Source of the DNA: Limonium bicolor
Lineage: Eukaryota; Streptophyta; Magnoliopsida; Caryophyllales; Plumbaginaceae
DNA: 64,000 bases
Assembly: GCA_023374045.1 (NCBI GenBank)
Contig: CM041778.1
Span: forward strand, 95,048,839 to 95,112,838
Reading direction: 5' to 3'
The notes under the pieces were generated by a model. The model did not search any database, was not told the origin of the DNA, and saw nothing but the letters and a program-made list of their open reading frames with translations. The position numbers were made by a program, and so were the translations under genes. How positions within the stretch are numbered: position 1 is the first letter of the stretch; each line of letters begins with the position of its first letter. This document shows positions 57,411 through 64,000 of this stretch, piece after piece.

Positions 57411-58990
57411 TGGATCCTGATGATAGAGTCAAGGAGGACGTACTGTTGGGGTTGGATGATATTGACGATGACGTCCCTGCTGAAGAACCACCAGCTGCAT
57501 CTACTTCGCAAAACACTCGAAAGGGACGTGGACCGACCCGTGGGTTGAAGTGAAAGGATTCTCCCAGATTTTGGTCTGGGACAAGTACCTCAGATATTCT
57601 GGTGGGTTGAAGCATCAGTTTGCTTCTTACTTGGGATTGATGGTAAAATCCCACTGCTCGATTAATAAGGATTGGAAGGAGCAATAAAAGGCAGACAAAG
57701 ACATCATGTGACAGATGGTGCAGAAGCGGTATAAAGTCACGGATGATCTTCAGACTAAGACTGTCACTTCTAGCGACATCTCTGCGATAGTTCAAACATC
57801 GGTTGGTAGATGGTTGGATTAACAACCGGGCTCCGAAAAGTCACCGCCATGGGTAGTGTACGATGGTATGATCACAGAGGAGGATTGGAAGATATTCTTC
57901 GACCGTCACCAACTGAAGAGTTTTAAGTACTTTTCACAATTATTTTTTCTTAATTTTTTAAGAATAAAATTTAACAAATATTTTTATTACTATGTATAAC
58001 TTACAAATATACAAATTTTGTAACAGTTACGTCAAGAACAAGCGAAACGTATAAGCACTACATGGGACAAGCTGGATATACGGGGCGCTTGGAGAAGTGG
58101 AAGAGCGAGGGCTTGCTGACGAAAGTTGAAGATGCAAGTAGGGTGCAGACATATATTTTTAAAAGTTGTTGTTTACTAATTAGTATATATGTTCCCGCAA
58201 AGCGAGACTGCTGAGTTGGCTTCAAAGATTGTAAGTATATATTTTTAAAAAGTTGTTGTTTACTAATTAGTAAGTTCATTTCTAATATTTTTGTAATTTA
58301 AAATAGTCTAGATCTACTGAGCGATGGGAGATGGTTCCGGCCCCTCCGTTTCAGGATGATCCACTGAACAAGGCCCTTGGGCAAAAGGATCATCCAGGAT
58401 GAGTGCGGGGGCTTGGAGGGGAAGTTCACCAAAAAGACGTGTTTCCTTCGTCTTGAGTGAGAGTACCACAGGCAAATGATAGAGAAAATGGTGGATGCAC
58501 GGGTGTAGGAGGTGGAAAGACGTTTTGTTGGGGAACGTCAAGTCTACGAGGAGCGCCTGCGAAGACTTGAGGCTTTAGTATTGGGCCAGGTGCATGCTCC
58601 TACACCCAATGGCGGAGCCAATGGGGGGATGGAGGGAGCAAAGAACCCCCCAACTTTGCTAAATTGCACAAAAATATAGTGTAAAAAAAAATTTACGAAA
58701 TTTTTTACAAAACCCCCCCTAATTATTTATAATTTTATGTATGCCCCCCTCAATTTTTATTTCTGGCTCCGCCTCTGCCTACACCGACACCTACTCCTAC
58801 ACCGACGTTTGCTCCTACCGCGACGCCGGATACACCGATGGTCGACGATCCTACACCGACCGCTGCTACTACTGCATTGGTCCCTGCTCCTTCACAGACC
58901 CCTAGTCATCCTGCACCTTCTTCTTCTACAAGAGACACATTCCCTTATGAAAATCTTCAGGTTTGATCTTTTTTTCCTCCTTAGTTATTT
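57411..58990 (+). pseudogene. CACTA transposase-associated (TNP1/Transposase_24-like) region
   Basis: It starts MDPDDRVKEDVLLGLDDIDD (acidic), then Arg/Gly-rich GRGPTRGLK, where the frame breaks at 57551. Out of frame it continues FSQILVWDKYLRYSGGLKHQ and SYLGLMVKSHCSINKDWKEQ, a conserved region of plant En/Spm-type proteins. After an intron-like AT-rich gap come HYMGQAGYTGRLEKW-like and DDPLNKALGQKDHPG readings. The latter matches the DPL-KALG--EHPGRVRG motif of this family. A Thr/Pro-rich linker follows the hAT MITE at 58607. Several stops and shifts make it a pseudogene. Confidence 0.7.
58599..58785. mobile_element. Small hAT MITE inside the CACTA coding region
   Basis: The element spans 58607-58777 (171 bp). 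The 8-bp duplication CCTACACC lies at 58599-58606 and 58778-58785. Termini are CAATGGCGGAGCCA and, in reverse complement, CAGAGGCGGAGCCA, close to the widespread plant hAT end CAGTGGCGGAGCCA. Confidence 0.9.
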
Positions 58991-59039
58991 TAACATTACT
59001 TTTAAAACAATATAATTTTATTAGTTGGCTTACTATTGT

Positions 59040-60720
59040 GAGTTGATATAGGCGTCTAAATCATGCCATTTGTTTCAAGTGTTGGATGGTGGGATTGTGC
59101 ATGTTGCATACGGTCGGTTTTTACAGACCGGACCGAATGCTATAGTACATTTCAAGATCATCCCACCTCTCCACGCTCGTGTGTCAGTAGACGACATTGT
59201 GCATGGCCATGAGGAATCTCCGCTTCCATTGGAGTGGAATTAGTGGAGTAAATTAATTGACGTAAAATCTTCAGTTGTTTCATGGCCATATTCTCTCATT
59301 GATGTCAGTAACGAGGTAAACTATTTACATGCTTACTGTTTATTTTTAACTTGATTGTTGACTTGTATGTTTATTATTTAAATTTTGTATACTATTAGAT
59401 TGATAAGGAAAAGCCGGTTAAGAAGAGGATAGTGGATAAGGGGAAGGAAGTGGTGAAATCAAATGAGGAGAGTCGGAGTGTGAGAAAGAAAGTGGTGAAA
59501 CCTTTCGATCTGACACCCAAGTTTTTGAAGAAGTTGTCGGACAGACAAAAAATGTTGTATAACTTTCTCATGATGAGGGAGCAGTCTGTCACCAACTTCA
59601 ACATGAGAGTGCCTATGCATATTTTCCACACCCTCAAGCCCATGGATCTGATGATTACCATAAGCGATGTTAGGGAATTTTTGATGGGAGACCTGCTTAA
59701 CATCTCTGTGATTCAGGCCTATTGTGTGTAAGTATCTTTTAAATTATCTTTCATTTCTTTAAGCTATTTAACATATCTTTTTAAAAAATGTTGTTTAGGT
59801 GTTTGGCTACTAGACTGCAAGCGAACAACAGATTATTTGCCATCACTTTCTTGTGTCCGCAATTGATGTCAGCAAGTCAGGCTGCATTGGATGAGGGATG
59901 TGCAGAACACATGAGGCATGAATTTTGTGTTGTGGTGCGAAGACGAAGCAGATATTTGGTGATCCCATATCATCAGATGTAAGTACACAATAACTAGAAT
60001 TTTTTGCTTCCTAATTAAATTTATGTGATAATTAAATATATTGTTCTACAACACATTCTTTGTTTTACCTGTGGAAGCAATCATTGGATGTTGATGGTGT
60101 TGTGTATTGACACCTCATGCTTGTTGATACTAGACCCGTTAGGCGCTGATGACCTTCGAGAGATCGCTATAAAGAAATTTTTGAAGGAGTGGGTCTTTAA
60201 AATTTTAATGCATTTCCATTTACTTTAAGCTTGTCCTGGATTATTGGCAATAAATGGCTTCATTTTAAATGCTATATTTATGCAGTGGTCATAAGCGTGG
60301 TTTAAGTGACATGGATAAACCATTCTCCATCATGAACTTCCATTACATACGTGTAAGTAATCATCTAATTTAAGCATGTTTGTATTAAAGTAAATGTTTA
60401 ATTTCTTGATCTGTCTAAAGTTGGTAATCCATGGATGGTGTGGTGACAGTGTCCTAAACAGCTTGATTCACGGAGCTATGGCTATTAAGTGATGCGGTAC
60501 ATGTATCATATTGTTAAAAATATTGACACGCTTGACAATGATGACAAGGTAACCGATACCAATCAAAGTTGTAGTTAAAGTTATTGTGTTAAATAAAATT
60601 GTGTGTACTAATGATGATCAGTTTCTTTTTATGGACAGATCGTTTCGTTTTTCACAAAAGCACGGGGCACGTATGCCAAAGCGGATCTGGACTTTGTAAG
60701 AGATCATTTATCGTAGTTTT
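59040..60720 (+). pseudogene. ULP1-like (C48) cysteine protease region of the CACTA protein
   Basis: An N-terminal segment (LDGGIVHVAYGR, ARVSVDDIVHGHEESPLPLEW) resembles the linker domain before ULP1 in CACTA proteins. Exons follow with GT-AG boundaries: KPFDLTPKFLKKLSDRQKML, then RYLVIPYHQ and SNHWMLMVLCIDTSCLLILD with the catalytic His (NHW) and Asp (LDPL). In the Cys region (about 60452-60510) the residue expected to be catalytic Cys is Tyr (60477-60479), and a TAA follows two codons later (60486-60488), just before VMRYM. The protease is therefore dead. In living relatives such domains cleave SUMO-like conjugates or assist transposition; which is not known. Confidence 0.75.
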
Positions 60721-61019
60721 TGTGTAAAAATTACTTAAACGTTTCTTAGATCTTCTCCTAGTGTAGTTAGACTTACACTTTTGTTTATGCTGAAGCAACG
60801 TAACTTTAAAAGTTTGTAAAGTTCAACTCTCTTATTTTTGAAAGTTTGAATGGGTTTGTTTGCAATTTTTTTTGATGTTGCAATTCAAATTGGCAACTTG
60901 TTTTATAGTCATATATAGTGTGGTTGGTTACCAAAGGGTAATACTAGTTGGATGCCCTGTACAGGTTGTATATGTGATTATATATTGGGCTGTGTTTAAA
61001 AACACATGGTAGAGGCTAA

Positions 61020-61399
61020 AAAAACTAAAATAAAAAAACCACGGTTAATTAAAAAACCGTGGTTTAAAACTTAATTGCGGGAGATTATAAACCACGGTTT
61101 ACTGGAAAACCGTTGTTTTTAATAGGCTTTATATCACGGTTTTCTCAGGAACCGTCGTATAAAATGAGCTATTACCACGGTTCATCCACCAAACCGTCGT
61201 ATAAAGTCGGTGATACCACGAGAGAAAACGGTCTTAAACGACGGTTTTAATGAACCGTGGTTTTTATTCTTACTTTAAATGACGGTTACGAACCGTGGTT
61301 TATAGCTATTTTTTATATGCGACACGAGTATATACCACAGTTTGTAACCGTGGTTTTTAGGCAAAATAATTGTGGTATTAAACCTTTTCTACACTAGTG
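61020..61399. repeat. CACTA 3' subterminal repeat region
   Basis: At least ten ACCACGGTT/AACCGTGGTTT and AACCGTCGTATAAA units occur in both orientations. The terminus in reverse complement reads CACTAGTGTAGAAAAGG. Confidence 0.85.
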
Positions 61400-62113
61400 A
61401 ATTGAGATCAGATTAGAAACTGATGAAGGATAATTACTTGAAAACCCAACTACATATCCAAGTCTCATTGGAAAATTAAATTATCTTACACATACAAAAC
61501 CGGACATTGCCTTTACAGTCCAATTACTTAGTCAATTCCTACAGAATCCTACATAAACACACCTTCAAGCTGCACTACACACATTGAAATACTTGAAAGG
61601 TACAATCTCTTATGGAATTTTCCTTAATAACAAACCATAATACAAATTACTTGCTTACTATGATAGTGATTGGGCATCTTGCCTAAACAATAGAAAATCT
61701 ATGTATGGTTTTTACATATTTCTAGGAGGCTCACCATTCTCATGGAAGTCTGAAAATCAAGCAAGCGTTTCTCTATCATCGGCTGAGGCAGAATACCGTG
61801 CCATGCGCATGGTAACAGCTGAACTTTCCTCGCTCAGCGGACTGGTTCACGAATTTGAAGTTTAAGATGATGAGCCAATCCCAATCCGCCGAGACAATAA
61901 ATCTGCAGTCTACATTGCGAAGAACATAGTCCACCATCATAGGACCAAGCACATTTAAATCGATGTACATTTTGTTCGGCAGAAGATCTCTGAAGGGATG
62001 GTTAGTGTTCAACATATCTCAAATCGGCATCAGGTAGCAGATTTCCTTACAAAGTCTCTCAATGGAAAGGACTACAAAGACATATTACACCAAATTGGGC
62101 TTCAACTGCTATA
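61400..62113 (+). pseudogene. Ty1/copia RNase H fragment
   Basis: Out-of-frame pieces give LQAALHTLKYLKGT, LLAYYDSDWASCLNNRKSM with the catalytic Asp, FYIFLGGSPFSWKSENQ, SLSSAEAEYRAM with the catalytic Glu, RDNKSAVYIAKN with the third Asp, and HISNRHQVADFLTKSL near the C-terminus. These are the RNase H motifs of Ty1/copia pol in the usual order. At least five stops break it. The left edge coincides with the CACTA terminus at 61399, so the CACTA element probably inserted into it or cut it off. Confidence 0.9.
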
Positions 62114-62141
62114 AAACTTGGATGAAGATCCTTAGAGTATC

Positions 62142-62300
62142 TGTTAGAGTAGATAAATATATGTTTTATTATGTAATGTCTATGTATAGTTACTTGGTAA
62201 TATTTGTACGTTAGTGTGCTTATCTATACACTAGTGTTGGTGAGCAGTATATATAAATGAGCATACTGCTGTAGAGAAGGCACATGATATAACACGCTCA
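62142..62300 (+). repeat. Probable copia 3' LTR remnant
   Basis: TGTTAGAGTAGATAAATA begins about 30 bases after the RNase H end, a common start for copia LTRs. A TATATAAA box lies near 62250. The 3' limit at ...CACGCTCA is a guess, since no duplication could be tested. Confidence 0.5.
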
Positions 62301-62309
62301 TAATGAAGT

Positions 62310-63735
62310 GGTGCCGGGTTGGTTTTAAAATGTACCTCTTTTAACCTAGCAATGTTAGCCACGCAATATTGGCGATTTCTTCAACAGTTTGAACTTTTAG
62401 CAGCAAAGATTGTAAAAGCCAAATATTTCAGAGATATAAATCTTTTTGATGCTCGATTGAGCAGTAGACTCAACCCACTTTGGCGATCTTTACATAAGCT
62501 TTAGGCTTGCTTAAGTGTGGGGTGCACATAGCAATTGGGAATTGGTAAGATACTTACATTAGGGATATATGGGTACAAGAAACCAGGTGGTTTTTAGTAG
62601 CTGTGGTGTCTCCCGAATCATGTCAAGACTCACGGTCGGGTACTTGGTTGATTGATCCTCATTTGTGGGTGAGGAGAAAGGATCGTGTGAGGCAATGGCT
62701 CCATGACGATGATGCAAGGTTAGTTTTAGAAATGTCATTAAGTGAGGAATCCAAGAATGAGGGTTGGGAGTGGGGTTTTCCAAGTTAGAAAGTTTTTCTG
62801 TGAAATCAACATACCGTTTAGCCATATCTAACATGCTTAACTCTGGCCCATCTTCATCATCACATAGTAGAGTAGGAAGAGCAATGTCTAGGGGGAGGAA
62901 ATGTCTACTTCCTCAATGGGTTAATTTGTTTGCCTGGAAATTCATGAATGGTCTTCTTCCGTGTAGGGTTGTTTTGTCAAGATGAATTAAGAGTCTTTTA
63001 GATGATGATTGCCTATTATTTGGTGGGGTGGATGATATTGTGCATGCTTTTACCCATTATGCTTATGTTCGATCTTTGTTGGCATAGAGTTGGCCTAACA
63101 ATACTGGTCTGCTCTACGTGATTGGTTAATTATGCACTATCTTAAGGAGGACACTGGTAATATTCAAAGGCTAATTTTTCATTTTTGAAGGTTATGGTAT
63201 GACACGTGCCAGTTTATTCATGACAGGGTTTGATCCATGGAATGAGGGTGGGAGTATGCTCAAGTTTTTTTGGACACGGATATGGATGCTTAACAGGCAT
63301 GACTTGGTCCTGCGGGATCAGGATCGGAGGGAGATGGGGCAAAATGTTGTCTATGTCTTTGTTGATGGTAGTGTGGGGGCAAATGATAGGTTTAGTCTCC
63401 GTTTTCTTTGTCAAGACACAGATGGTTGTGTGGTTGCAACATGAGGGATTCTTGGGAGTGGTAGGTTTCGCACGCCGAAGACAATATAGGCTAAGACGAT
63501 TGATTTTGGTGTTTGAATTGCATCTTTCATGGGATTAAAGAGGTTAATACTCTATAGTGATTGTTTATCCTTAGTTAACTTGGTAAATGGAGTGGGTGAT
63601 ATCAATCATGATGTAAAACTTAGTTTGGAAGAAGTTAAGAGGATGATCGGGTTTTTGAGTGGTTCTCTTGTAAGTTCATTAGTAGAGAAGGTAATGTAAA
63701 TGCTCATGCTTTTGCTAATCTAGGTAGGGGATGAA
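62310..63735 (+). pseudogene. LINE reverse-transcriptase tail with zf-RVT and RNase H-like domains
   Basis: Pieces in shifting frames give FNLAMLATQYWRFLQQFELL, AAKIVKAKYFRDINLFDARL and PLWRSLHKL, the thumb region of plant L1-type reverse transcriptases. Then come GTWLIDPHLWVRRKDRVRQW and the zf-RVT region (WGFPS, FSVKSTYRLA, LPQWVNLFAWKFMNGLLPCR). The end resembles a fused RNase H domain: VFVDGSVGANDRFSLRF, LFCQDTDGCVVAT-like, SDCLSLVNLVNGVGDINHDV and EGNVNAHAF out of frame. Many stops make it a pseudogene. A host gene of the zf-RVT family is a less likely alternative. Confidence 0.8.
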
Positions 63736-64000
63736 GAGTTTGAATTTTTGCAAGTAATAGATGAATGTTGGTTTTCAACAAAGACATACAAGTGCCAACA
63801 TATTAAAAAAAGATCATGTTTTATTAGCGGGTTTAATTATTGTAGTCCCATGACTGTTTTGTTGAGTAGTAAAAGTGACAAGGGTAAAAAAATTGAAAGA
63901 AAAGACGAATAAGTGATGTGAGTTGTTAGTTGAAGTTAGAAAAAGTAGAGAGAGAAAATATGTGAAAGAAAAAATAAAAAAATTAATACGACAACTGATA
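63736..64000. other. Terminal stretch without a recognised feature
   Basis: This is AT-rich sequence after the LINE tail, possibly its 3' UTR. The window ends before a poly(A) tail or duplication can be judged. Confidence 0.4.

Larger units (their letters stand above)
57050..61399 (+). mobile_element. Decayed CACTA element with transposase-associated and ULP1-like protein; 5' terminus missing
   Basis: The left part is a GC-rich leader (57060-57290) with CGCCTGAAGCC repeats, a GTAAGT donor and a TTTTTCAG acceptor before the first ATG. The coding part spans 57411 to about 60720. The right end is a 370-bp subterminal repeat region ending CTACACTAGTG at 61399. Subterminal motifs ACCGTGGTTT and AACCGTCGT match those at 52030-52392. 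No left terminus was found; the GGTTCGG block lies where it would be. No DDE transposase is present, so the element was non-autonomous or is partial. Confidence 0.75.

Overview
This is a repeat-rich piece of a flowering-plant nuclear genome, probably a eudicot. Plant-specific LTR retrotransposon lineages, CACTA, hAT and Mutator-type elements and a LINE fill almost all of it. One apparently intact host gene is present: a six-exon RNA-binding protein of the RBP45/RBP47 type (53238-55940). I cannot name the species. I found no bacterial-type operon, rRNA, tRNA or CRISPR array. Coordinates, terminal repeats and target-site duplications (TSDs) were read by eye.

Region by region. 1-6340 is the 3' end of a Tekay-like Ty3/gypsy chromovirus (integrase, chromodomain, two polypurine tracts) with a very long 3' LTR of about 4.75 kb. 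6341-10000 holds GGTTCC-rich blocks and, on the minus strand, a decayed telomere-repeat-binding-factor-like gene. 10224-10898 is a LINE ORF1-like fragment that runs into half of a Mutator-like MITE. 13190-15165 is a patchwork of degenerate tandem repeats. 16112-18023 is an AT-rich inverted-repeat element carrying two further MITEs, each with a perfect 9-bp TSD.

19432-46331 is a nested complex bounded by the TSD TAAAT. Its outer shell is a non-coding, long-LTR Ty3/gypsy derivative (LARD-like) with three LTR copies (A, B, C), a tRNA-iMet-type primer site and an internal region of only about 0.5 kb. LTR B contains a complete 12.5-kb Athila-lineage element (21286-33746, TSD CCCAT). LTR C contains two clean solo LTRs (37185-39095, TSD AAGGG; 43656-45946, TSD ATTAT) and a third, ragged LTR-like insert (39209 to about 41730). 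The Athila LTRs differ at only about a dozen positions, yet gag-pol is broken by many frameshifts. Between pol and its 3' LTR lies what looks like a separate transcription unit: a four-copy hairpin repeat shared with the LTR, a CT-rich leader, an intron, and an extra ORF with two in-frame TGA codons.

46337-52392 holds a full-length Mutator-like MITE, a hAT MITE, short tandem arrays and the minus-strand end of a CACTA element. The host gene follows. 57050-61399 is a decayed CACTA element encoding a transposase-associated protein fused to a ULP1-like protease, with a small hAT MITE inside. The window closes with the RNase H end of a Ty1/copia element and a LINE reverse-transcriptase tail.

The most notable observations are the hairpin-repeat cassette shared by the Athila LTR and its internal transcription unit, the three-LTR structure of the outer element with its CCGGAC-rich palindromic arrays, and the two same-family CACTA ends on either side of the host gene.
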